From NCBI GenBank assembly GCA_963692995.1, contig OY843611.1, forward strand, positions 1 to 64,000: a stretch of 64,000 nt of DNA, given 5' to 3'. This stretch comes from Bin87 sp963692995 (lineage in GTDB: Bacteria > Chloroflexota > Dehalococcoidia > Lucifugimonadales > UBA3495). The notes beneath the pieces were generated by a model, which made no database searches, was not told where the DNA came from, and saw only the letters and a program-made list of their open reading frames with translations. Shown piece by piece: positions 1 to 8,746 of the stretch; the stretch's first letter is position 1; each line of letters opens with the position of its first letter. A program made the translations under genes and the position numbers.

Positions 1-2
1 TT

Positions 3-761
3 GAAAGCCGGCACCTCTACGACGTTCACTTGGGCGAAACGGTGGTTCCCTACGCCACGCTGGAACCGCTCAAGGCGATACTGCCGGTGAAACGCGGGGA
101 ATACCGGATGCCTGCGGATGACGACGAGCCGGGCGGCATCCGCCTGGGCGGCCTGGAACGCCGGATGCGGGCCAGATGGCAGGCCATTAGCACTATATGG
201 GACGAGAACAAAGGACGAGCCAATAAGCTGAACTTACAGGAACGCTTGGACTACCATCGTGAATTGTCGTCGCAACTGGCGTGGCAACAGGATAGCAGCG
301 AAAGGATGGTGCGACTAGTTTATTCTCGTTCTGGCCAACCCACAGCAACTTTGCTTGATGACAACGGTGCAATAGTTGATAAAAATTTGTACTGGGTTAC
401 TTGTCAAGACATGCAGGAAGCAAATTACCTGCTGGCAATCATCAACAGCGATGCACTGGCAAAAGCAGTCAATACATACACAACACCCAACTGGGCCGGC
501 AATACGCGGGATTTAGAAAAGCATCTCTGGAAGCTGCCGATACCGGAGTTTGACGCTGCCAACCCGCTGCACGGCGAGCTGGCGGAGGCCGGCGCGGCGG
601 CGGCGTTGGGAGCGTCGGCCCGGCTGGCCGAGCTGCGGGCGCAGCGGGGCAACCGCCTCACGGTGACCATCGCGCGGCGGGAGTTGCGCGCCTGGCTGCG
701 CGGCGGGCCGGCGGGCGCGGCGGTGGAGGGGTTGGCGGGGCGGCTGCTGGGCAACGGGTAA
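3..761 (+). CDS. DNA methyltransferase / restriction-type protein, C-terminal part (5' truncated by window edge)
   Basis: The frame is open back to base 3, so the first 250 or so codons seen here are the 3' end of a longer gene that begins outside the window. The stretch YWVTCQDMQEANYLLAIINS (about residues 131-150), followed by NWAGNTRDLEKHLWKLPIPE, resembles the C-terminal target-recognition region of N6-adenine class I methyltransferases and fused type II restriction-modification enzymes, which often ends in a helical Ala/Arg/Leu-rich tail like the one here. The catalytic NPPY motif and SAM site would lie upstream and cannot be seen. Family assignment rests on this C-terminal resemblance only. 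A dispersed repeat follows 28 bp after the stop. Confidence 0.6.
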   Translation, partial: ESRHLYDVHLGETVVPYATLEPLKAILPVKRGEYRMPADDDEPGGIRLGGLERRMRARWQAISTIWDENKGRANKLNLQERLDYHRELSSQLAWQQDSSERMVRLVYSRSGQPTATLLDDNGAIVDKNLYWVTCQDMQEANYLLAIINSDALAKAVNTYTTPNWAGNTRDLEKHLWKLPIPEFDAANPLHGELAEAGAAAALGASARLAELRAQRGNRLTVTIARRELRAWLRGGPAGAAVEGLAGRLLGNG

Positions 762-788
762 GGGCGGGAATGACGGTGCTGGGGCGGG

Positions 789-848
789 AATGACGGAGTT
801 TGCAAACACGGCCTAGTGTGAGGAGACTTTGGGAGTTTCGCAATTTCC
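789..848 (-). repeat. Dispersed 60-bp repeat (family C), inverted copy
   Basis: This stretch is the reverse complement of sequences at 27361-27426 and 28301-28364 between the Uma2 genes, matching almost base for base over the segments TTTGCAAACACGGCCTAG and AGTTTCGCAATTTCC. It lies in the gap between the methyltransferase tail and the MFS gene, next to GGCGGGAATGACGG units. Confidence 0.75.
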
Positions 849-906
849 GCTTCGGCGGATGGTTTCTTGTCGGGGCGGCGCCGGTCTGGTATAAGGGGCC
901 GGACGT

Positions 907-2223
907 ATGGTCTCCTCGCTTAGGGCTTTCCTTAACTGGCGTCCCAACACCCCCTTTTACTACGGCTGGCTGACGCTGGGGCTGGCGGGTGCCGGCGCAT
1001 TCGCGGCTACGGCGGTGGCCGGCGTGGTGCTGGGCGGAGTGCAGAACTACATCCTGGCCGACACCGACTGGTCGCGGACCAGCATCGGGCTGGCGTCGAG
1101 CTGCGGCGTGTGGCTGTCGGGGTTCTTCGCGCCCTTCGCCGGCCGGCTGGCGGATCGGTATGGCCCCCGGTGGCTAATGCCCATCGGCGTGCTGGTGGTG
1201 GGTGTGGCCATGGTGGTCCTCGGCGAGGTGCATACCGCCTGGCAGTTCTTCATCGCGGCGGTCATCGGGCGGGCGGTAAGCCAGCCCTTCCTCATCGGGG
1301 TGGTGCCCCGCACCATGGCGGTGAACTTCTTCAACCGGCGCCGCAACATCGCGCTGGCCTGCACCGGCATCTACCGTCCCATCAGCGGCGCGCTGATCAT
1401 CCAGCTATTTTCGGTGATCGCCGTGCTGGCCGACTGGCGGATGGCCTTCCGGCTGATCGGGTTCTTCAGCCTGTTCCTGGCCGTGCCGATGGTGATTATC
1501 ATGCGCCGGCGGCCCGAGGACATCGGCCTGCTGCCCGACGGAGCGCGGGCGTCGGCCGGGCCGGCCGTTGCCGCGTCGGCGGGACGGGGCGGGCGGGGCC
1601 CAGCGCCCGGGACGGCGACGCCGGCCAGCTGGACGGCCCGAGAAGCGATGCGGACCAAAGCCTTCTGGCTGGTGTCTTTGGTCGCCTTCTGCAACGTCAC
1701 GGGCAGTTCGGGTCTGGGCTTCAGCCTGGTGCCGTACCTGCACGAGTTCGCGGGGCTAACCACGCCCCAGGCGGCGGGAGTGCTGAGCGTGAGCACCTTC
1801 CTGGCGTTGAGCAGCCTGGTCTGGGGACAGGTGGCGGGTCGGGTTACGCCGCGCTGGTGCATCGTCGCGGCCATGGGGGTATCGGCGCTGGCGACGCTGG
1901 GGCTGTTGCAGGTCAACTCGCTGGGCGCAGCCTACGCCTACGGGGTGTTCTGGGGGCTGTTCCACAGCTCCATGGAAGTGCTGGTGTACATGGCGCTGGC
2001 CGACTACTTCGGGCGGGACTCCTACGGAGCCATCGCCGGGGCCATGCGTCCCTTCGAAGCCGGCGGCCTGGGCCTGGGCCAGATCATCGGCCCGGTGGTG
2101 TACGACCTCACGGGCAGCTACACCATCCTGATCCTCATCTCGGCGGCAGCGCAGATCGCGGGCCTGATCCTAATGGCGCTGGCGCGGCGGCCGGAGCGGC
2201 GGGCGGCGGCAGCGGCGGCGTAG
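907..2223 (+). CDS. MFS transporter (oxalate/formate antiporter-like)
   Basis: This 438-residue polytopic inner-membrane protein has about twelve hydrophobic segments. The loop GRLADRYGPR after the second to third helix is the major facilitator signature (G-x-x-x-D-R-x-G-x-R). A basic, Gly/Ala-rich central loop (about residues 205-245) separates the two six-helix halves. By general resemblance it belongs with monocarboxylate or oxalate:formate-type carriers; the substrate is not evident. The ATG follows AAGGGG at a good distance. The extreme C-terminus is Ala/Arg rich. It stands alone between repeat-rich spacers, so no operon partner suggests a substrate. Confidence 0.85.
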   Translation: MVSSLRAFLNWRPNTPFYYGWLTLGLAGAGAFAATAVAGVVLGGVQNYILADTDWSRTSIGLASSCGVWLSGFFAPFAGRLADRYGPRWLMPIGVLVVGVAMVVLGEVHTAWQFFIAAVIGRAVSQPFLIGVVPRTMAVNFFNRRRNIALACTGIYRPISGALIIQLFSVIAVLADWRMAFRLIGFFSLFLAVPMVIIMRRRPEDIGLLPDGARASAGPAVAASAGRGGRGPAPGTATPASWTAREAMRTKAFWLVSLVAFCNVTGSSGLGFSLVPYLHEFAGLTTPQAAGVLSVSTFLALSSLVWGQVAGRVTPRWCIVAAMGVSALATLGLLQVNSLGAAYAYGVFWGLFHSSMEVLVYMALADYFGRDSYGAIAGAMRPFEAGGLGLGQIIGPVVYDLTGSYTILILISAAAQIAGLILMALARRPERRAAAAAA

Positions 2224-2326
2224 CGGCGGCCGGGGGCGGGTTGCATCGTAACGGCGAGAACTTCGGCACCGCCGCTATTCGCTAGGGCATGTCGTCAAAT
2301 TATCTCGTCATTCCTGAAATTATCTC

Positions 2327-2423
2327 GTCATTCCGGCGAAAGCAGGAATCCAGGCGTTTTCATAACCAAATCGTTCTGCGACAGCCGGCGATTCTGGATT
2401 CCCGCTTTCGCGGGAATGACGGT
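2327..2423. repeat. MITE-like composite element A, copy 1
   Basis: Two inward-facing palindromic arms of the ATTCCC-N8-GGGAAT type (degenerate at 2331-2350, perfect at 2398-2417) bracket about 45 bp of unrelated sequence. The same arms plus the same interior recur at 51413-51506. The rest of the 2224-2602 spacer holds GGGGCGGGAATGACGG-type degenerate units and no supportable gene. Confidence 0.7.
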
Positions 2424-2602
2424 AAGTGGGGCGGGGATGACGGGGATGGGGCGGGAATGACGGTAAGGGGACGGTGATGATGGTAACGGGGCGGTAACGA
2501 CGGGAATGGGGCGGTTTGACGTTTGGCAACTTAATTTGACGACAGGCCCTAGCCTCGTATCCAAATCACCATCCAGATTCTGGAGCGAAGCGCGGGGCCC
2601 AC

Positions 2603-3694
2603 TTACCATTCGTAACGCCGTTTCAACTCCGCAAGCTGGTTGTAGGCAACCCGCTTTTCCTTCTGGAGCCGTCCCGCCACTGTGAACGGGGCGATACCAA
2701 TTGAACGGGCGAAATCGCTAACAGCAGACGGCGCGAAATCGCCGGCATCACAGAAGTTGCTCCAATCCTCCGGCGGGATCAGAAAGTCGGCGGCGAAGCG
2801 GTCGGCCTCGGCCTGGGCCTCAATTTCTGCCGTGCCCGGGTCGGCGTCCAGTCCATCTATGATGATGCGACGCGGAGTGCGATGCAGCAGCAGGTGGCCG
2901 GCTTCGTGGAAAAAGGAGAACCAGAAGACATCAGCCCCCTTGTTCCGGAAGTTCATCTGAATCAGCGCCTTGCGGTCGGTCAGCCACCGGGCAACGCCGT
3001 TGGCGCCGATTTTCGGGAACTCCGGCACGAGGCAGAAAGCAACGCCGGCTGCGGCGCAGAGTTGCGTCATCGCCGGGACGAACTCTTCGGGAGGCAGTTC
3101 CGTCATCCCCCGAATGGCGGTGAGGGCCGAGTGGAAAGTTGCGGCGTCATAATCGGCGGTGCGGATTGCACGGGCGTCCAGTTCGCCTTTGCGGAGCCAA
3201 ACCGCCAGCGCGCCGGGGGATACCTTGGGCCGGGCGGCGTCCGTAATCCGAAAGCCGATGGCGTCCTGGTACAACTTGGGCTCGATGCTGGCGACGCCGA
3301 GAAAACTCAACAAGGCATACAGCCGGCCGGGTTTATCGGTTCCCGCTTCAAGCCAGCCGCGCCTTATCATTTCGGCTACGGGGTATTGGCCCAGCCACTG
3401 CTCTTGAATGGCCAGGGCCTGGCGATCCCGCGCCTGAGCCAGGGTCAACCGGTAGTGCGACTCGAGGTTAGTCCAGAACTGGGCTTCGCCGCCCAGGACC
3501 TTGCTCAGAGCAATGGCCGTATCCGGGGTAATCGACTTCTTCCCCCGAATAATCTCATTTATCGCCCGAGCGGGGCGCCCGAGCCGGGCCGACAACTCTC
3601 TTTGAGTCATGCCGCGCGCTTCCAGTTCCTCCGCCAGAGTTTCGCCGGGAGGTATCGGCAAGTCGGAAAGCGTGTGGGGGATTTTAGTCGCCAT
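2603..3694 (-). CDS. HigA-type XRE antitoxin fused to ImmA/IrrE metallopeptidase domain
   Basis: The 363-residue protein has two parts. Residues about 12-75 form a HigA-like helix-turn-helix (PPGETLAEELEARGMTQREL, then ARAINEIIRGKKSITPDTAI), typical of antitoxins that repress their own promoter and bind a RelE-fold toxin. Residues about 190-340 form an ImmA/IrrE (DUF955) zinc peptidase domain with HEAGH at about residue 261 as catalytic motif. Such fusions are known among HigA-family 'addiction module antidote' proteins. The partner toxin gene immediately upstream is a wreck (next entry), so the protein now acts without a functional cognate toxin, either as a free regulator or a protease. The ATG overlaps the end of the toxin remnant. 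Confidence 0.85.
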   Translation of the reverse strand: MATKIPHTLSDLPIPPGETLAEELEARGMTQRELSARLGRPARAINEIIRGKKSITPDTAIALSKVLGGEAQFWTNLESHYRLTLAQARDRQALAIQEQWLGQYPVAEMIRRGWLEAGTDKPGRLYALLSFLGVASIEPKLYQDAIGFRITDAARPKVSPGALAVWLRKGELDARAIRTADYDAATFHSALTAIRGMTELPPEEFVPAMTQLCAAAGVAFCLVPEFPKIGANGVARWLTDRKALIQMNFRNKGADVFWFSFFHEAGHLLLHRTPRRIIIDGLDADPGTAEIEAQAEADRFAADFLIPPEDWSNFCDAGDFAPSAVSDFARSIGIAPFTVAGRLQKEKRVAYNQLAELKRRYEW

Positions 3695-3816
3695 AATGAT
3701 TGCTCACTTCCTCTATAACTACTATCGCCTCCGTACCTCCTTGCGTCACAATCAGACGCCACCGCCCGGCTCTTCATAACAGCGGAGCAGTTGGTTGGTA
3801 CGGAAGATGACCTCCA
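3684..3816 (-). pseudogene. HigB/RelE-family toxin remnant with internal deletion and frameshift
   Basis: An ATG at 3816 opens MEVIFRTNQLLRCYEEPG, typical of the N-terminus of HigB-like killer proteins, but stops after 21 residues at 3751. In another frame, 3764-3684 encodes RWRLIVTQGGTEA followed by VVIEEVSNHYGD and a stop. This matches the usual C-terminus of the same family, and its stop overlaps the antitoxin ATG, as in intact higBA loci. A full toxin is about 100-110 residues; here about 60 central residues, including the RNase core, are gone. Both fragments are seen directly; assigning them to one gene is inference from family layout. Confidence 0.75.
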
Positions 3817-3986
3817 TCCATTCACCTAATGAGTGCTTATATACATGCTGATAGCGCAGGTCAAGAAGGGGCGGTGGTTGAATGGGACAATGCCCTTCCC
3901 CCGTATCTGGGCGGACGTAACGCCCCGCGCATTTATCAGGAAGGCGTCATCATGCCGCCGGCCTGGGGCGTCGGCGGCATCCGGCG

Positions 3987-5216
3987 TCACGCCTGCCGCA
4001 GCTTGGGCGCGACCGCCGCCAGCGCCAGGACCAGCGCAATGCCCGTGAACCCGACTACCTGGGCGGCTCCCGGCGCGCTCCAGACGCCGGCGATGGCTCC
4101 GGCGGCCACGCTGCCGAAGCTGTAGGCCAGGATGGCGAATGATCGCAGGCCCATCACCCGGCCCCGGAACTCCTGCTGCGTGGCCCGCAGCAGCAGCGTG
4201 AGGATCAGCACCTGTGTGGCGGCGAAGGACACGCCCACCAGCGCGAATATGCCCAGGGACCAGTAGAAGGAATGGGACAGGGAGAAGACCAAAATCAGCG
4301 TGTGCCACATCAGCGCGGCGATGATGAGCAGCGTGCCGGGCCGGGGGAGGTTAGGCGCCACGGCCAGCCCCAGGGATCCGCTGAGCGCCCCGATGCCGAA
4401 GGCGAAAAGCAACAGCCCCAGGCCGGCCGAATCGGTTCCCAGCACGTCCCGGGCGAAGATCGGAGCCAGCCCGGTGTGTACCGTCCAGCCGGCCAGGTTG
4501 ATGATGATGGCCACCGTCAGCACCGCCCAGATGACCTGGTTGCCGACGGCGTAGCGCAGGCCGTCGCCGACGGCGCGCAGCACCGATTCGCGCCGCCGGC
4601 TGCTCACGGAACGCTCCAGCCGGATGCCCGAGGCGACCAGGCCGCTGCACAGGTACAGGCCGGCGATGGCCAGGTAGGCTCCCTGGGGACCGAAACCCTT
4701 GAACAGCACGCCGCCGATGATCGGGCCGCACAGCATGGCGATGTTCATGGCAATGGTGTTGAAGGCCGCGCCGTTGTTCAGCCGCTCCGGGGGCAGGGTG
4801 TCGCCGACCAGCGATTGCGCCACGGGCATCTGAAACAGGCGGATTACCCCCATGAAGAGGGTGATGGCGAAGATGTGCCAAACCTCCAGCCGGCCGGTCA
4901 GGATCAGCCCCAGCATCAGAATGCCCATGGAACCCATAATGAATTCCACCGACATGAGCAGCACGTTTCGGGGCAGCCGGTCGGAGATTGCGCCGGCGAA
5001 GAGGGCCAGGAAGTTCAGCGCCATGCGCGCCGCCGCGATGGAACCGACCAGGAAGGGCGAATCGGTTAGCGTCAGGACGAACCAGCCCAGCGTCGCCGAC
5101 TCCATCTGCGTCCCCATGCCCACCAGGGCGGTGGAACACCATACTAAGGTGAAGTTGCGATGGCGGAAGATGCCCAGGGGCGTGGCAGCTCGGGTCAGCG
5201 TGGCAGCGAGTCTCAT
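3987..5216 (-). CDS. MFS transporter of the EntS/MFS_3 type
   Basis: From the internal ATG at 5216 the protein is about 409 residues and begins MRLAATLTRAATPLGIFRHR, the usual short cytoplasmic lead of this family before helix 1. The longer reading frame, open to 5432, starts with a Pro/Gly/His-rich segment that looks non-coding. About twelve hydrophobic helices are present, with the A-loop motif GAISDRLPRNVLL between helices 2 and 3. EntS-like members export small molecules such as siderophores or drugs; the substrate here is unknown. It lies downstream of the xdhC/oxidoreductase pair on the same strand but after a 256-bp gap. That gap has short GACGCCAGTTCGGCCAGG-like tandem units and no clear gene. 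Confidence 0.85.
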   Translation of the reverse strand: MRLAATLTRAATPLGIFRHRNFTLVWCSTALVGMGTQMESATLGWFVLTLTDSPFLVGSIAAARMALNFLALFAGAISDRLPRNVLLMSVEFIMGSMGILMLGLILTGRLEVWHIFAITLFMGVIRLFQMPVAQSLVGDTLPPERLNNGAAFNTIAMNIAMLCGPIIGGVLFKGFGPQGAYLAIAGLYLCSGLVASGIRLERSVSSRRRESVLRAVGDGLRYAVGNQVIWAVLTVAIIINLAGWTVHTGLAPIFARDVLGTDSAGLGLLLFAFGIGALSGSLGLAVAPNLPRPGTLLIIAALMWHTLILVFSLSHSFYWSLGIFALVGVSFAATQVLILTLLLRATQQEFRGRVMGLRSFAILAYSFGSVAAGAIAGVWSAPGAAQVVGFTGIALVLALAAVAPKLRQA

Positions 5217-5472
5217 CCCGGACGGCGCCACAGTTCCCGGGTCGCCAGCCGCGCCCCGGCTGCCCTTGACGCCAGTTCGGCCAGGGACGCCGGTTCGGCC
5301 AGTGACGCCAGCATCATTTCCTGCGACTTGGGCGACCGGGGCCGGCTGCCGGTGCCGGTGGTGAGAATCCGGGACGTGCTGCGCTTCATGACCCTTCCCC
5401 TGGCGCGTGGCTGTTTCGGGATGCCGGGGCAATTGTACGCTATCCGGCTGACGAATCAGCGGGGTAGCCGCG

Positions 5473-6681
5473 TCAACCCAGCAAGGTCACGCACCGGGCC
5501 GGGTCGGATTCGGTCAGCGCCTGGGGTCGGTGGCCGGTATGTACGTAGTCGGCGATCAGCTGGCCCGCCATGGGGCCGCGCCCGAAACCCGAGGAGGCCA
5601 GGCCGCTGACGATGTACAGGTTGTCCAGCTGGGGTATCTTCCCGATGATCGGCCGGCCGTCTCGGGAGAATGGCATCAGGCCCGACCAGGTGCGGTCGAT
5701 GGCCTGGTGGCCCAGGAAGGGCAGGATTTCGGCGGTATGAGAGAAGTTGACCGCGATGCCGCCGGCGTCCACCGTCCGGTCGTATCCCACCGCTTGACGG
5801 TCGCCGCCGAAGACGAGCTCGCCGTCGCGAGTCTGCCGCCCGTAGAGATGACGGGTGACGCGCCGGCTTCCGATGTGCGTCAGCTCAGGCGGTGTAGCGC
5901 CGTCTCCGCCGGGGTTAGCGCTCCAATGGGCGTAGGATTCCACCGCCGCCATTCCGTGAAACACCCGGGGCGGTAGCGGCGGCGTCGCCCACATCTGCCC
6001 GCGCACCGGAATGATGGGTATAGCGATGCCCAGCAGCGCACCCAAGGGCCGGCACCACGCCCCCGCGGCGAGGATAAGCGTATCGGCGCGGTACTCCCCG
6101 TCGGAGCAGACAATCCGGTAATCCCCGTCGGCGGTGCGGATGATGCCCGTGACCTCCTGCCCGGTCAAGATCTGCGCGCCTCCCGCCGCTGCGACGGACG
6201 CCAGGGCTTGGGTGGCCTTGCGCGGGTCGGCCTGACCGCGCCGGGGAAAGTGCAATGCCCCGGCCAGCTGCGGGTTCAACTCCGGCTCGATGCTCCGCGC
6301 CGCGTTGCTGTCCAGCAGCTCAACGGTATAGCCGCGAGACTGCCAGGCAAGTACGCGGTCTCGCGCGTAGGCATACTGCTCGGCGTTCTGTATGACCTGG
6401 AGACCGCCGGAGGCCCGAAACTCGATATCGTAGCCCAGGGCCAGTTGCAGATGCCGAAAAATCTCTAGGCTGCCCATGGTCAGGTGCGCTTCCAGGTCCG
6501 GAACGTGGCCCCAACCCAGGGCGCCGATGCCGCCGGCGTTGACGCCCGACGCTTCCGACGCGATCTCGCCGCGTTCCAGCAGGGTGACGCTGCGACCGTG
6601 TTCGGCCAAGCGGCCGGCGGCCGACGCTCCGGCGATGCCGCCCCCGATTATGATGATTTGCGGATCGGGCATGGCCGGCAT
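5473..6681 (-). CDS. FAD-dependent oxidoreductase, D-amino-acid/glycine oxidase (DAO) family
   Basis: The 402-residue protein begins with the FAD-binding Rossmann motif IIIIGGGIAGASAA and the acidic end of beta-2, VTLLER (about residues 34-39). The C-terminus carries the second FAD contact region ('NLYIVSGLASSGFGRGP') typical of DAO enzymes such as glycine oxidase, sarcosine oxidase and the D-amino acid dehydrogenase group. These oxidise the C-N bond of amino or N-methyl-amino acids. Nothing in the sequence fixes the substrate. The start follows the end of xdhC by 15 bp on the same strand, so the two are probably co-transcribed. An electron-acceptor subunit is not encoded nearby. Confidence 0.85.
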   Translation of the reverse strand: MPAMPDPQIIIIGGGIAGASAAGRLAEHGRSVTLLERGEIASEASGVNAGGIGALGWGHVPDLEAHLTMGSLEIFRHLQLALGYDIEFRASGGLQVIQNAEQYAYARDRVLAWQSRGYTVELLDSNAARSIEPELNPQLAGALHFPRRGQADPRKATQALASVAAAGGAQILTGQEVTGIIRTADGDYRIVCSDGEYRADTLILAAGAWCRPLGALLGIAIPIIPVRGQMWATPPLPPRVFHGMAAVESYAHWSANPGGDGATPPELTHIGSRRVTRHLYGRQTRDGELVFGGDRQAVGYDRTVDAGGIAVNFSHTAEILPFLGHQAIDRTWSGLMPFSRDGRPIIGKIPQLDNLYIVSGLASSGFGRGPMAGQLIADYVHTGHRPQALTESDPARCVTLLG

Positions 6682-6696
6682 CCTGAGCTGGGCTCG

Positions 6697-7833
6697 TTAG
6701 TCGGCTGGCTGGCCCATGGCCCGGTGGGCGCGGCGCTCGGCGCGTTCCAGATACCAGTCGTCCATGGTCATGGGGCTGCCCTTGCCGCCCCGGCGCGCCA
6801 TGATGACCTCGGACATGATGCTGACCGCCAGTTCTTCCGGTTCCAGCGCGCCGATGTCCAGGCCGATGGGAGCGTGAACCTGGGCCAGCCTTTCCCGGGG
6901 CACGCCCTGCTGGAGCAGCCGTTGGTAGATCATCAGCGTCTTGCGGCGGCTGCCGAGCAGGCCGATGTAGCGGGCCCGGGTTTGCAGCGCCGATTCCAGG
7001 GCCACGTCGTCGAACCAGTGGCCCCGGGAGGCCACGACGATGAAGCTGTTGACGTTGATCTCCAGATGCTTGGCCCAGTCGATGTAGGGGGCGACGATGG
7101 TATCCTCGGCGTAGGGGAACCGTTCCGCGTTAGAGAAGTCCTCCCGGTCGTCCACGATGTACACCCGGTAGCCCAGGCGGTGGGCCAGGTCGGCGGTGGC
7201 TTTGCCCACGTGGCCGCCGCCCACCATCACCAGCGTGGGCGGAGTGGTGAAACCCTCGACAAACAGCTCGGTGTTGGCATCGAGGTCCACCGATTCGTTG
7301 GCTCCGATGGAGGCGACGCGACCGCACGCTTCCAGCGCGGCCTCGTCGAGTTCCGCCGTGCCGATGCTGCCGGCGATGCTGCCGTCGGAGCGCAGCAGCA
7401 GCTTGGCTCCCAGGGCCGCCGTGTCGCCGTCGGAGCGGACTATGGTGGCCAGGGCGGCCGGTTCCGCGCCGTCGTAAGCGCCCAGCAGCTCGTGGCCGAT
7501 GTCGAAGAAGTCGTCGGTTTCCCAGAAGGGTTCAAGGTAGAAGTACATGGTGCCGCCGCAGACCAGGCCGTCGCGGGCGGCGATGTCCTCGTTGAGGTAG
7601 TAGTCTTTGAACTCCGGGCCGCCGTGGTTGCGCAGGATTTCGCGGGCGGCAAACCAGATGTCGCCCTCCACGCAGCCGCCGCCCAGGGTGCCTACGGCAG
7701 AGCCGTTCTCCCTTACGAGGAGCATGGCGCCGGCCTTCTGCGGCGTGGATCCTTTGGTGCGAACCACCGTAGCCAGCACGCAAGGGTTGCCCGTTTCCAA
7801 CTGATTGACCGCTTCCTGAATTACTTCGCGCAC
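6697..7833 (-). CDS. XdhC/CoxI-family molybdenum cofactor chaperone
   Basis: From the GTG at 7833 (preceded by GGCAGG) the protein is 378 residues. The N-terminal XdhC/CoxI domain shows LATVVRTKGSTPQKAGAML (about residues 17-35), LGGGCVEGDIW and CGGTMYFYLEP. The C-terminal Rossmann domain shows PTLVMVGGGHVGKATADLA at about residue 205 and LLGSRRK. XdhC proteins bind sulfurated molybdenum cofactor and insert it into xanthine dehydrogenase or related hydroxylases. No molybdopterin hydroxylase gene is in the window, so its client is elsewhere. The frame is open upstream to 8061, but that extension lacks family similarity and crosses the overlapping Uma2 gene. Confidence 0.85.
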   Translation of the reverse strand: MREVIQEAVNQLETGNPCVLATVVRTKGSTPQKAGAMLLVRENGSAVGTLGGGCVEGDIWFAAREILRNHGGPEFKDYYLNEDIAARDGLVCGGTMYFYLEPFWETDDFFDIGHELLGAYDGAEPAALATIVRSDGDTAALGAKLLLRSDGSIAGSIGTAELDEAALEACGRVASIGANESVDLDANTELFVEGFTTPPTLVMVGGGHVGKATADLAHRLGYRVYIVDDREDFSNAERFPYAEDTIVAPYIDWAKHLEINVNSFIVVASRGHWFDDVALESALQTRARYIGLLGSRRKTLMIYQRLLQQGVPRERLAQVHAPIGLDIGALEPEELAVSIMSEVIMARRGGKGSPMTMDDWYLERAERRAHRAMGQPAD

Positions 7834-7920
7834 GCCAACACCTGCCTGACGCCTGATTCGGGCGTATTGTGCCAATCTCACGGGCCAAGAGCCGTCGCGA
7901 GGGGAGGAATTGCTGAACGT

Positions 7921-7926
7921 ATTATA
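7921..7926 (-). promoter_or_regulatory. Possible -10 element for the xdhC/oxidoreductase pair
   Basis: A perfect TATAAT reads on the minus strand about 88 bp upstream of the chosen GTG start. No convincing -35 hexamer is found at 16-18 bp, so this is a weak call. Confidence 0.3.
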
Positions 7927-7987
7927 ACTTAACGGCGGTTGCGCGTTGCGTCTATCACTACACGGTTTGTCACTACGGTCGGTTCGT

Positions 7988-8557
7988 CTAGCGTCGGCGG
8001 CGGAACAACTGCCAGACTGATGCGCTAAAACCCGGCAACAGATCGCCGCCGTCGAGAACATCGTCCTCTAGCAATACTTCCGGCGGCGCGCCGGGACGGT
8101 ATCGCGTGACGGTGGCCGTTGCCGGGTTGGGAACCCAGACTTCCCGCGCGCCGAAGTTGAGCCACATCCGCGCCTTGTCGGACCGCCGGCGGTGGGAGCG
8201 GGAGTCGCTTGGGGATTCGACTTCCACGCAGAGGTCGGGCGTCAGATCCGGAAAGCCGACGGTTCCGGGCGGGATGCGCCCCGGCGCAAACCAGGCCACA
8301 TCGGGACAGCGCACCGTGTCGGGGTTGGATTCCAGCCGATAGCCGGGCTCGCCGGCCCGGGCTTCGCCGTAGTCCGTGGCCTCGGCGTATTGAAACAGCA
8401 AGCCGCCGGAGCGAGCCACGGTGATAGCGTGAGGATCTCCTGTGTCCACCTCTTTCTCCGTTAGAGCACCGCGGATTAGTTCGTAGCGCTGGCCGGGGAT
8501 CCGCTCCAGCTCCAGGAATTCGTCGGCAGTCATCAGGCGCGGTTTGGTGGCGGTCAT
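7988..8557 (-). CDS. Uma2 family endonuclease (DUF820)
   Basis: Starting at the ATG at 8557, which has GAGGCGAAGG just upstream, the protein is 189 residues and opens MTATKPRLMTADEFLEL, a classic Uma2 N-terminus. The PD-(D/E)XK-like core is visible as RCPDVAWF, then DLCVEVESPSDS and the helix KARMWLNFGAREVWVPNP. Uma2 proteins are abundant, poorly understood restriction-endonuclease-fold proteins in cyanobacteria and Chloroflexota. Unlike the three copies at 26-29 kb this one has no C-terminal coiled-coil tail, and it is clearly divergent from them. The frame is open to 8623, but the extra residues look unrelated. Confidence 0.85.
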   Translation of the reverse strand: MTATKPRLMTADEFLELERIPGQRYELIRGALTEKEVDTGDPHAITVARSGGLLFQYAEATDYGEARAGEPGYRLESNPDTVRCPDVAWFAPGRIPPGTVGFPDLTPDLCVEVESPSDSRSHRRRSDKARMWLNFGAREVWVPNPATATVTRYRPGAPPEVLLEDDVLDGGDLLPGFSASVWQLFRRRR

Positions 8558-8746
8558 CCTTCGCCTCACATGGTGGGCAACGCTGGCCCAAGGTCGCCGC
8601 ATTATATGGCATGCGGCGGGCATTGTTCGCTGCGCCGCGCGGCGGTGGCCGCCCCGAAGGGCTATCGTGTATTATTGCTCCCCGCATAGCGATTGACCGA
8701 CACTCTCCGTTATTCCCCCTCATCTCTGAACTGAAACGGCGGTGTG

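Noticed and set aside
3829..4125. Plus-strand frame of 98 codons at the MFS 3' end
   Set aside because: Overlaps the MFS gene in antisense and has no family similarity.
5215..5389. 58-codon minus-strand frame (MKRSTSRILTTG..) ending in ATGA at the MFS start
   Set aside because: It has a fair ribosome site, but the sequence is low-complexity tandem text (ASLAEPASLAELAS); no evidence for a protein, so it was not listed as a gene.
6484..7932. 482-codon plus-strand frame
   Set aside because: Antisense to the oxidoreductase and XdhC genes, which have clear family motifs.
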